NCBI RefSeq assembly: GCF_000516985.1
Contig: NW_006917091.1
Span: 3,679,022-3,743,021, forward strand
Reading direction: 5' to 3'
Source of the DNA: Pestalotiopsis fici W106-1
Taxonomy: Eukaryota; Ascomycota; Sordariomycetes; Amphisphaeriales; Sporocadaceae
Length of the DNA stretch: 64,000 nt
The translations under genes and the position numbers were made by a program. The first letter of the stretch is position 1, and each line of letters opens with the position of its first letter. The notes under the pieces were generated by a model that saw nothing but the letters and a program-made list of their open reading frames with translations, searched no databases and had not been told where the DNA came from. Positions 53,795-64,000 of this stretch are shown piece by piece.

Positions 53795-56700
53795 CTACTT
53801 GTCAGTTTTTGAGGGACCCGAGGTACTGCGATTAGTTTTGTTACGCTTAGAAGTGCCGTGGTTGCGACTGCCACGGTATCGTCCACCTCTACCTCTGCCC
53901 CTTTGAGTTGGGCGACCGGCATCGTTCGCCTTGTTCTGGAGCACATTGCTGCTAACGCTTTCCGCTTCTCTGGTGGTCGAATTTGTCGAGATGGACGGAT
54001 ATGACTTTCCAGCAGGCGTAGTTGCGGGGACGGGGTCTGAGGCTGATCGATTGGAGGACTGCGGCTCGAAATGACGATATGCAGTTACCGCCATGGCTGC
54101 AGTAGGGCTTTCATTTCCTGGCTTTTTGTTCTCATTATTCAATATGGAGCCATGCTCTGATGTGATATCCGTTGGCAACGTGTGAGCTTCAACATCGTCG
54201 GCCCAATCGCTTCGTCCAGGCTGGATATCCTCCTTGGATGCATTGGTGGGTGTGCCCAACTCCTCGGTGTTGCCTGTAACACAGTTTCCATCAACAGCTG
54301 TGGAACGAGGCGTGAATTCGGGAGCACCAGGATTCAATCTAGAACCCTGCGAAAGAGATTAGTTCAGTCAAAAAATCAGGGATTCTTCGACTGATCTACC
54401 TCTTTCTTGTGTCCATTTGGAGTCTTCGCGGGCGTCGTGACGAGCTTGGTGTTTTGCATGGCTTTCTTTCGGTCCGTGGACGATGTCGAGGCCTCTTCTG
54501 AGCTGACACTAACTGCATCCTTTTCCGTTTCGTTCGCAGAATTGCTTTTTTCGGAGCGAGACGAGGATTTCTTTGTCAAACGGTCGTCAGATGAATCCTC
54601 ACCACGCTCTGTTACAGAAGTATCGTCGTCGCTTGTGTCCTCGATATCCTGAGATTCCTTGGGCTTGACAAAGATCTGTTTTGACCAAAGCTCCGAATAC
54701 TTTCCATGCTTCTCCAGCAGCTCTTCATGAGTACCTTGCTCGACGATTCCGCCTCCTGATACGACGAAAATAATGTCCGCATTCATGACGGTAGACAATC
54801 GGTGACTGGAATATCTTAGCAAGTTTGGCTGAAAAGCAACAACAGGAACTTACGCAACGATAAAAGTGGTCCGGGCCTCACAGAGGGCCTTCAGACCTTC
54901 CTGGATCTTCTGCTCAGTCTCAGTGTCAACGGAACTCGTCGCTTCATCCAGCAAGACGAGATCGGGTCTCTTGAGTATAGCCCTAGCAATGGCGATGCGC
55001 TGCAGTTCACCGCCGGAAATTTTGCTTCTTCCGTGTTAGTCCCACAGTCTTGAGTTTTTCAAAAACAAAAAGAAAAAGAAAAAAGGATTCACATACACTC
55101 CTCTCTCTCCAACCCGAGTCTGGTAGCCCTCACTGAAACTCATGAGGTGATCATGGATAGCAGCAGCCTTGCACGCCTCGAATACCTCGTCATCCGATGC
55201 GTTGAGTCGAGCATATCTGATGTTGTTCATGATAGTATCATCAAAGAGGATTGGTGCTTGAGGCACGATTCCTATACTCTCGCGAAGACTAAATCATGAT
55301 TAGAATGAGCTTGAACAAAGCCTGGTGCGGCATAATGGGGGAAATACCTTGCCAGTTGAACATCGCGTATGTCTTGGCCATCTATCAAGATTGAGCCGTC
55401 GCTGACTTCATAAAAGCGATCCAGGAGCCTCAGAATAGTACTCTTGCCTGCGCCTGTAGCTCCTACGAAAGCTGCCGTCTTCCCCGGGGGCACTGTCAGA
55501 TTAACGCCCTTCAAGATGTCCTTCTTCTTGTCGTAGCTAAAACCAACGTCGTGGAACTCAACCCTTGCCCCATCCAGTTTGAGAGGGGCGGCGTCTGGTT
55601 TGTCAACAATAGTTGGCTTTTCCAACATGACGCCCAAAAGCCTCTCAGCACCGACCAGATCCTGGCTGATGCTTCTGCCAAGATTTGAGAAGAATCGTAG
55701 CGGCGCTGTAAGTTGTCCCCAGTAGGTAAGCAGCATGACGAAATCGCCAGCGGTGCTCTGCCCATGGGTCACCTGGTAAACGGCAAGGAAGGCACCAGCG
55801 ATGAGACCGCAAAGCAAAATGAGATACTGGAACGCGTGGCCGATGAGATATCCTGCATAGAGTCCCTTCATTGCTGACATTTCCGAGCTAATGGCCTTCT
55901 TGTAGCGATCCTCCTCGTATGGAATCTGGTTGAATGCACTGACAGTGTGCCATCCTTGAATACCGGCTTGTTTGATGTAGTGCTCCTCAAAAAAGCTGCG
56001 CATCAGTCAGTAAAATTATATGGACAAATGAGTTATTGATACATTGGAAGTAGGCTAGCATTTGTCTCTTGATGAAAACGAACAAGCTGCGAAAATTTGT
56101 TGATCACTTACGTCTTCACCATCTTCCTTCTCTTTTCCTTAAATCGAGCTATCAGATGTGCGGCGGCCTGAATGAAGGCGACTCCAGTCATTATCGTGAT
56201 GAAACCCTCATAAGGTCCAAACTTGACAGACAAGTAGATGAAAGCCACGACAAGATCAATCAACATGGGAATGGCCTCGAAACAGATAGACTCCAGCATG
56301 CGGGTCAATGCTGTTCCGTGGGATATGGCGACAATCAGATCCGACGAACTCTTAGAATCGTGGAAATCTGCCGAAAGATTCATCACATGGTTGTAGGCTG
56401 CTACCTGTATGGCCTCCTCACCATAGTACTCAACGGGCAACCACAACATTGATCGAATTAGGTTGATGCCAGCTTCTGATGCGGCAAGGCGTAGTGCAGC
56501 GAAAACGATCACCTCGATCCATGGATTGCGATCCGAAGTGCCGTTCAAAGCGTCAAGGATTATTCCCATTTGGCGCGGAATGAGGACGTTGAGGGCATTG
56601 CCAGCGATGAGACAGACACCAACCAAGCCGGCGTATACTTGTAGACGACGGTTGTGAAACGGCCAGATATATGGAAGGAAGATGAGGAAACCCTTGGCAT

Positions 56701-57472
56701 ATGCGATCCAACTGCCCTCACTCTGAAGACGCTTCTCCATCTGCTCCTTGGCTAGGCGTTGGCGACGTTCCCAAGGTGACTCAGGGTCTGTTGGTGAGTT
56801 TGTTGCATCTGTGTTATTCTCCGAGTTATCGGAAGTTCCATAACCACTATCGTCTGCATCCAAAGTGCCATTTTCCGGTCCGGGCTTTGGTAGGAGCGGA
56901 CTCGTCTCTTCGTCCTTGCTTTCTTGTTTTGGTTTGTAACGACCAATAAAGTAGATGAAGATGACAGCAAGGAGAGATATGTAGCGGACAGAAACAATCA
57001 TCATTTCAAAGGACAGCGTGACGTGGGGCAGGGGGGTTCCCGAGGTCTGAGATTGCTTGCGTTGATCGAGGATGGAGAGCACAGCAATGACCGGCTCGGA
57101 GACGGCGGCGATGAGCCATGATCCAATATACGGATACCAGACCACATCTGTGCCGTCACCAAGAGCGCTTTGCTCGATACCAAAAACCAAGATACAAGAC
57201 AAAATACCGACGACAGTGTCCTGAGCTGGCCATGCTGAGCCCAGAAATGTCTGTATGACCTTGAGAAGGAGCTGGCCAAGGTACAGGAGCACAAAAAGGA
57301 GCAGAAGATAAACAATAACCTTTGGACGAGTATGCTTGACTTTGGGTGATGTAGATGAGGTCTGCAAGGTGCAAACTGCCACGCTGGTCGCAATGGAGAA
57401 GTATACGAAGACGGCAGTCGGAAATGCATAGTGTAGGCTGATCAGCAGCCAGTCCGGGGGTGATGGTGACAT
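53795..57472 (-). CDS. HMT1: HMT1-type ABC transporter (ABCB6/HMT family) with PAM2 and RG-rich tail
   Basis: Six exons: 56112-57472, 55348-55995, 55097-55288, 54854-55024, 54400-54805 and 53795-54346, giving 1109 aa. N-terminal TMD0 with five hydrophobic segments (1-190), acidic linker, six-helix transporter domain (about 265-560), then one nucleotide-binding domain. The NBD has Walker [10 protein letters not shown] (about 632-640), signature [12 protein letters not shown], Walker B LVLLDEA and H-loop AHRLSTV. HMT1 half-transporters move metal-peptide or glutathione conjugates into the vacuole. Exon 6 (residues 927-1109) starts [14 protein letters not shown], a consensus PAM2 motif, and ends with [13 protein letters not shown]. 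The frame upstream of exon 6 hits a stop with no ATG, so it is not an independent gene start. Donor 5 (GTAGAT) is weak; unspliced, the protein would end six residues later. Confidence 0.88.
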
Positions 57473-59218
57473 GCTTATGCCGGAAAGTTGCGAGACATGG
57501 ATGGTCCTTTTTGGTTAGTGAGGCTGAAGGCTGAGCGGTGAAGACCCAATTGGTTCAATACTGAACGAGGCGTGGGAGTGAGATGACCTTATATCCGCAA
57601 CTTCGTCTGTTAATTTGACTGGAATCAGAATGGAACGTGTCTCAGAGATGAAAAGAAGAGGAGTGTGAAAAAAAAAGAAGACGGCTACAGGGTTCCAAAT
57701 TCCACTGAAAGTGTGGATCGTGAGCCGCTTGTCTGGTGACAATGGGTTGAGAAACGGACGGCAATTGACGGTGGGAAACTGAAAAGATGGACACAGAGGA
57801 AAGACATGGGAAAAGACGCGATTCAGTGAAGAATCAAGGCCAAAGGGCAAGAAAGGATGACATCAAGCAGCCAGCCGCTCTACACATGGGTAAGGTAAGA
57901 AGTGCAGGCAGGGAGGGCAGGCAGTCAGCCAGACAAGATGGAAGGGTGGCAGGTGCAAAGGAGCCTCAAGTGTAAGACAGAACAAAAGATCCAGTCCAGC
58001 ATCAGCATCAGCATCATTCAATGGGCGAGAGGCTGCACCGAATGAACGTTGAGGGAAGCCGTAACCTAGCCAATCTATTGTAGGAGGTACCAGAAGGGGG
58101 CTGCGCCTTCCCTGTGTCATGACTGATATGATTCATGTTATGACCACAAGGGATGGGCCAAGAAAGAGAGAAAAACCAGGCTACTAGTAACAGTAACAGT
58201 AGCAAGCTCACTGAGAAGCGACCAACACATGCTCTATCCGCCCGCTTCAAAGACCTTCAGAGACCTGCCTGCACCCTCTGAAACCTGGGGGTGTGTTTAG
58301 GTATACAAGCAAGGGACTGGAGGATTGGGGTCCTAGCCCGCCTACCTATTGCCCGGGGCAATTGCAACGGTGCGGCGTAGGCTATGTGCACAAATTCATG
58401 TACGGGGGAAGCAAGTAAGATCAGGCATCACTCACATGTCCAAAACATACTTGTTCCTGCAACCAATAAGAAGCTCGAGCTCTGAGTCTGTAATAAGGCT
58501 TGGGTGTGGGCGATGACTATGCGAGGCTGAAGCTGAATAGTCGGTAATATCTCGTTTTGATTGGCGCTTTCGCTTCTAGGTTGGTAAGATTTAAAACCAC
58601 CTGCTCCAGGCTCCAACCGACCAGCCGTGCCGGGGCAGTCAGATTGATGTGTAAGTAGGTGTGTCAGAAAGATGAGGTCCGTCCAGCTGAACAAGAATGA
58701 CCACCCATCAAGCAAGATATCTATTCGTTCCTGGGCGCAGAGCTGTGGGAATCGGGCAAAATTCGATCCGGCCCAGGAGTTGAGGCAGGTCCAGTGTCTG
58801 TGAAAAGTCTCGTTGAAGTAACAAAGGAGCAATCGAGGCACATGTATGGTATGGTATGGTTTGGTGGGCCTTGTTTTTGTGCGGCTCCTACAAAGTATAT
58901 GGACTGCAGCTTATTTATACGGTTGCCTCAGACCAGCAGTGGCCAATGGTGTATTTTGTGAACAAGGTTTCCAAGACACATGATCGACAGACGGACATTT
59001 CTGCTGTAGCCACTTTTATTTTTATTTTAAATTTTTTTTCCCCGTCCTTCAGCGCCCTGCCACAACTGCGGTGTCATTGTCCAGACTCCATGGCAGCGGT
59101 TTTCGGCCAACCAGGGCTAGCGTCAGCGCCGCTTTTAACATGCAGTACTAACACGCAGCTCAGTAAGGTACCATGAGTGCATTCACCAGGACCCATTGAT
59201 GGCGGCCATGTTCTTGGG

Positions 59219-59340
59219 TTTATTTAATCTCTAAACTAAAGAGAAAATAAAAGAAATCTACAAAATTAAATGTAGATTATTTACAATAAAAAGATTGTAC
59301 TTATTATTTAAAAAAGTAGTATTTTCTTTAATTTTTTGAA
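59219..59340. repeat. AT-rich islet with three tandem small inverted repeats
   Basis: 122 bp of very low GC. Inverted repeats follow one another: TCTCT/AGAGA (59228-59232, 59240-59244), AATCTACA/TGTAGATT (59255-59262, 59271-59278) and TACAAT/ATTGTA (59282-59287, 59294-59299). It could be a decayed mobile element or a structural AT island; no target duplication is evident. Confidence 0.5.
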
Positions 59341-59505
59341 GTGCCAATGTTGAAAAGAGATACCCTTCTTGGGGACTGAGACTACGTTTGCTGGGAGACC
59401 AGACAAAAGGTTACCATGCACCCTTCCTCAAGGTCTATTCAAGTGACTTAAATCTCGATGAGCCTACATGATCAATCAAACCTGCTGCTGTTCTATCTAA
59501 GATCC

Positions 59506-59538
59506 GGGGGAGGGAAGGGGAAGGGGAAAAAAAAAAAA
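59506..59538 (+). other. G-quadruplex-type tract followed by A-run
   Basis: Four G-runs (G5, G3, G4, G4) separated by A, AA and AA at 59506-59526, followed by a run of 12 A. The pattern meets the standard intramolecular G-quadruplex rule. Confidence 0.7.
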
Positions 59539-62500
59539 GACAACTTCGTGGCCATGGATTGTTATGGCCCAGCCACGTAAAGATCCTAACCTAGTAGAAA
59601 GGTCACCTTTTCACGAGGCAAAGGATGATACTATTTGACACTCGCATGGTATATCTGAGCATATTGTACATTTTCGCCCGTGAGTTAACCTTTTTTAATC
59701 CCCGCTCGGAGCTGTAATATGAACACCAGATCATAGGAATGCCCAGTTCCATGCTGGTATATCTAGGCAGTGACTCCGCGTGGCAGTGAAAAGACATACA
59801 TAGAAAGTATCTCTCGATGTGAATTGGAGGGTAAATTAGAGGCACACATACAACACCCTGAGTTTAAAGCAGCATGGCCGAATATGCCAGCCGTTATTGG
59901 CATTCCTACTGTCACGAGGTAAACAGGCCAAAAAGTATGCCGTCCTGTCATGGTCCATGGAAGCGGCGCTGTCAAGAGCTTTTCTTCTTTCTTTTTATTC
60001 CGACATCGTTTTCTTTCACCAGCGAGCTAAGCTAGGTAGGCCGGTCATGGCTACATGGTGTACAAAGCAGCGGTTTCGTGGCCAGGGATCAGGCACGCGG
60101 GTTGGCGGCTTGTCATACATGTAGAGTTTAGTGACTTTTTTTTTGCACAGCAATTTGCAAGGGCACACAGCCAGCCAACAGCAAACTTCAAGGCCGGTGC
60201 ATGACCATAAGCAAGGTCAACTGTTTTCAGGTACTTCTCCGAGAGAGAAAAGAAGGTTCTCATCAGTCAGTAATCCAGTGTGTGGTTTGGCTCTTCACCG
60301 TTCCGGAAGTACAATGTCCGCCCATGGCACAGAATCAGAGGACGGTGAGATTGTCAGTCAGACGGACTTGTGAATGATTCCATCTCACCCTCCAGAGCAC
60401 TGGTTTTCCTCCCGCGAAACGTCACGAAAAAAGATGAAAAAGGACCTCTCCGTGTCTTGAATCTGACTGCTAGTAAGCACATTTTAAAAAAAAAAAAGGT
60501 ATGCGTGTCTAAAATTTGGTATTTTTTTTTTTCGGGAACTGTTGAATATTCTGCAGCGTTCCCTTATAATTTTGTATGCTATGTAGTACAGACCGCATCG
60601 CAGGAACCGTTTACTGTTGCGCCCGCCCATTCGCCAGAAACTGCGGACCGGTAACGGTTAGTTGGGGCGCTACACTACCCAGCCAGGTACACGATCGTTT
60701 TTGGTCTGGACCGCTCCGAAACCAGGGGCGCTGATAGATTAGAGACATCATAATGGACAAGCCAGTCAGTGAAAGTATTCATTGCCTGACCTAGGTGCGC
60801 GTCGTCAACGAAGTAGCTTGATAAAAAAAATTTATTGATAGAAGTGATACTTGTATTGCCTTGAGATTGAGTCAGGCAGATGTATCTTGGGCCTATCTAG
60901 TTCATACATTCATCTCCAATCTCCCTATCTACTCTGTACTGCATGGCAGATGGTTACAATTGGTCCGACAACATAAACTTGTTTCCCATGTCTCGTGTCG
61001 GTGTGACTTGGGGAACCTGTGGACAGGGGGGTTGAAAGCCGCAAGCCACAAGCAAATCCAGCGGCTGGCGACTTGATCGACCAGTCGGAACGGGATGTAG
61101 GCCAGCGAGGTACAGATTCGATATGTCGCTCGCTTCGCATACTTGTATGCGAACTGCATGGCGGCCAGCTACGACAAACCAGTATCACAAGCCTCTCTAG
61201 ATTAAACATATATGTTTACTTACTTATCAATGCTGTGTCACGATTGAATGTCTTGCTGATTGCATTGCAGGTGGCAAGGCTGGGGGGCTGGTTCGTTATT
61301 TCAAATCGTCCAATACGTGGACATGTTCCTCAAGGGTCCGGCGGTGCAACTTTGTATGCGACCGGGCTAACCATATCCACGTCCCGCATGTGCACCGTCT
61401 AGGCAATGAGATCGGCAGAATGTCGTTCGTCTATATGAACTACATACTGCTTACATGTCACTCGGGGGAGGTTTTAAGGTTGGTCGTGTTCGTGTATTTC
61501 CACAACTTGCGTCTTGCATTGGCATCGTCGTTGACTCGATTGCATCGGTATTGCCAACCGGACATATTTGGGGTAAGTTTTCGCGAGGCCGATCTCCCAG
61601 GCGGCATTGGCTGTGAGCAACTAAGTGCGCTGCGAGACTGGTAAATTGTATGACCTTTCGCTGTGCCTTCATACCAAGGAGAGGCCTGAGAGGAGGGGAC
61701 AAAGGGACCCTGTTGTCAACGATCAGAGGCCGGGGCAAGCTGAGGTTGGGGATGCCTCTGCTACGACACGTGGCGGTGAGACGAGAACTGCATGACGCTG
61801 CACCTTCATGTCTGGCGGAACGGCGACTTCATTGATGGGATGATATGACACTTGTAGTACGAGTTAGGGATCATAAGGAAAGTAGGTTCCGGTTTGCATA
61901 TTCTGGCAAGCTAGAAACAGTATGACAAAAGAGACGTACAGAGACAGGTGCAGCTCGAGGGCTGGGAACTACCAATTGCCTGCATACTGATGGAGAGTAA
62001 AATGCAGCGTACTTGGAAAAGCACTTATTAGCAGTCAGAATCGACACGCGAGAAACAAGGCATGGCCATTGCCGTATGGAGGGAGCATTAGTGCGGCCAG
62101 ACGCTAGACAGCGGCAGCTGAGTGAGCTAGACTCTTCCTCCACATAAATCGATGAAGAAGTCGGAATTGCTGGTTCCTACATTAACCCCCAGAAGCGGAG
62201 TGGAGCGGCGTGATTCCCGAGCATCACTACACTATTATTGGCGGTGTAGCGGGGCGACGATGGGAGGAGGGAGTCAGGACTTCTAAACCGCCGGACAACT
62301 TCGTATTGGGCCATGGCCCCGTCAGTAGGTTGGCCGTTACCAGCGCTAGATAGACCCAGCATCCCATTCTGATGGAGTTCTCGGGTCAACGACGGCGTTT
62401 CTGGTTTCCCATTGGATCAGTCGTGGATTGCCATTTCTTAATCCTGCCACAATACGAACAATTGCACTTCACTTGTGGATGCAATGCGGCACCTAAGTTT

Positions 62501-62720
62501 GAGAATAAAGCACTTCTCCATGGCTTGTGGGAGAAGAGGGGGGAGAAAAAAAAAAGAAACGAAAAAAGACCTGACTTTTCAAGCCTGTTGATTACAGCAA
62601 TAATGTCCTAGCTTTACACAGTACACGCTTGTCCATGCTCCCGCTATCGATATCAAATATACATCCTTGTGATCCTTTCAAACGCCGTCGCAATGCTACC
62701 TGACATAGGTATTGTCGATT

Positions 62721-64000
62721 TCAGCGTATCCTTCGATCAACATTTCTAATCCGTCTGTATGGCCTATTCAGTGTTGTGCGCCACTTGACATAGAGGAAGA
62801 ACGCATCCTTGAGAACCACAAAAAGACATCCTCCGACCAGACTGCGACCCCATCTCTCTTGGAGTATGCCAGTTGCAGGACCCGACGCTGGTTTCGTGAC
62901 CCAAGAAGCCGGCAATGCCAGACGGAGGAGACTTCCAGCACCATAAGACACCGTTGGCCACAGCAGCGCTCCCGCCAGGTAGTTCAACAGACCCGAGAGA
63001 CCGCCAGTTCCAGCATTAGGCCTCACGGGCACAGCGTTGCCGTTGCCCTGAGGTTGGTTGGCTGCCGCTCCTTGGTCTCCCTCATCCTCCTCACCACCGC
63101 CCAGGTTGAGGTTGAGATTGACATCGATAAAGTGTTCGCGACCTTCTTCTTCGTGTTCTACTTGAGGCTCCGGGTTTAGCTGCGCAACATCACCCTGCTG
63201 ACCAAGTGGATTGGCAGTAGCCGCCGCCAGTCTACGATCCAGCGCTTTCGAGACAGCGCGGTGGAAATGGAAGTAAAATGCCCTGGCAACGGGGAACGCA
63301 GCAAGGACTTTTTGGCCTGAAGGCGGCCAGGTGAGAAGATCTGTGCTATGGTCGCTAAGAAATATGGCATACTAGAAAACGTTGGCTTAGTCCAGGATTG
63401 AATATGAATTAACGGTGTTTGCTTACCATGAGTGACGATGGGATCATGATCGTCTCACCCAGAGGCATTCTGTTGAGTACAAGAGCAGGGGCGACAAGAG
63501 TGAGGCTGAAAAAGTGCAACCAATCCACTGTCACACCTCCATCTACAGGGATGTTTTCTCTCGACAGGATCTGCTGAGCAGTAGCTGTATCATTGGGCCC
63601 TAACGACGGCAGGGCATTCTTCAGTCGCTTGAGCACAACGTCCAGGTAACCTTCAGTCTCGGGTTCGACAAATATGTAGCGCACAGCGGCTTGCGGTCCT
63701 GCAAATGTCTCCAGTGCCTGCATTCCATATAAAGCGCTACTCATAATGATTCCGCCAACGCCGAAGCTCAGCAAGACCATAGGAGACAGGCTCGTCAGGT
63801 GTCGGGTCAAGGTGTCGCTCAACTGAACAGCAGGGTCCCATCGGTCTATCACATCGATCTTTGACTTGCAGACCGGGCATTTAACCGTCTTGCCTTGTGC
63901 TTCCAGGTCGGCAATCCACGTAAGCAGGCACGCCTGGTGGCCCTCGAGGCTACATTGGCAGGGCGTTACCCAGTCCGAAGGTAATTCTGCTTCGGGCTCG
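62721..64000 (-). CDS. RING-CH (MARCH-like) membrane E3 ubiquitin ligase, 5'-partial
   Basis: Exons visible: 63427 to the right edge, and 62721-63371 (intron 63372-63426, 55 bp). 408 residues are present; the start lies beyond 64000. The edge holds the second half of a RING variant: CQC-SLEGHQACLLTWI and KCPVCKSKI (C4HC3 spacing). It is followed by hydrophobic segments ('LSPMVLLSFGVGGIIMSSAL', 'WLHFFSLTLVAPALVL', 'LLNYLAGALLWPTVSYGAG', 'SLVGGCLFVVLKDAFFLYV') around an acidic, Gln/Asn-rich loop. This resembles multi-pass MARCH-family ligases such as mitochondrial or ER MARCH5-like proteins. The location is inferred from family and TM content only. Confidence 0.85.

Larger units (their letters stand above)
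57473..62720. other. 5.2 kb gene-free stretch
   Basis: Between the ABC transporter start and the RING-CH gene stop I see no recognisable exon. Contents: CAGCATCAG-type short repeats near 58000-58015, TATGG repeats near 58848-58862, an AT islet at 59219-59340, a G-rich tract at 59506-59526, A/T homopolymer runs near 60140, 60487, 60520 and 62547. The left part probably holds a long promoter or leader of the ABC gene. Small open frames (up to 137 codons) look random. Confidence 0.5.

Noticed and set aside
59219..59340. AT islet as an intact transposon
   Set aside because: No open frame, convincing terminal inverted repeats or target-site duplication could be seen.
61019..61402. 127-codon plus-strand open frame in the 5.2 kb gap
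   Set aside because: No recognisable motif and it overlaps several equally long frames on the other strand.

Overview
This window is nuclear DNA of a filamentous ascomycete (Pezizomycotina, most likely Sordariomycetes; Hypocreales is my best guess, not proven). The evidence is short introns (48-155 bp) with GT...AG ends and CTAAC/CTGAC-like branch points, a class III chitin synthase, a Zn2Cys6 regulator, a LaeA-like methyltransferase and an HMT1-type ABC transporter. I found 23 protein-coding genes; the two at the window edges are partial. I see no rRNA, convincing tRNA, CRISPR array or intact transposon.

Layout. 1-7 kb: 3' part of RPC40 (+), a Zn2Cys6 factor (+), a cysteine-rich GPI-like protein (-) and a BTB protein (+). 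7-17 kb: class III chitin synthase (+), GH2 glycosidase (-) and MCM4 (-). 18-31 kb is the housekeeping core: zeta-COP (+), SUA5 (-), COG4 (+), THO subunit 7 (+), tubulin cofactor A (-) and a dynamin-like GTPase (-). 31-38 kb: LaeA-like methyltransferase (+), COX17 (+), a mitochondrial-looking SDR (-) and a secreted CBM-like protein (-). 41-54 kb: a disordered fungal protein (+), CE5 acetylxylan esterase (-), 2OG-Fe(II) oxygenase (-) facing an MFS transporter (+), SGT2 (-) and arylamine N-acetyltransferase (+). 54-64 kb: HMT1-like ABC transporter (-), a 5.2 kb gene-free stretch, and a RING-CH membrane protein (-) that runs off the right edge.

The genes mostly do not form one pathway. Themes are replication and transcription (MCM4, RPC40, THO7), Golgi traffic (zeta-COP, COG4), cell wall (chitin synthase), plant-polymer and xenobiotic use (CE5, GH2, NAT), and mitochondria (COX17, SDR, possibly a SUA5 isoform). 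The oxygenase/MFS pair is the only arrangement that looks like a small functional unit.

Three gene models carry unexpected architecture. The HMT1-like ABC transporter ends in an exon that opens with a textbook PAM2 motif (poly(A)-binding-protein ligand) and closes with an RG-rich tail. The dynamin-like GTPase ends in an FG-dipeptide tail with a Nup98-like EELRL-x-DY motif. The Zn2Cys6 regulator needs a 3-nt microexon between two twin introns to complete its zinc cluster; skipping it keeps the frame but removes a zinc-ligand cysteine. All intron positions were read by eye from splice signals and frame continuity and have not been tested with RNA data.
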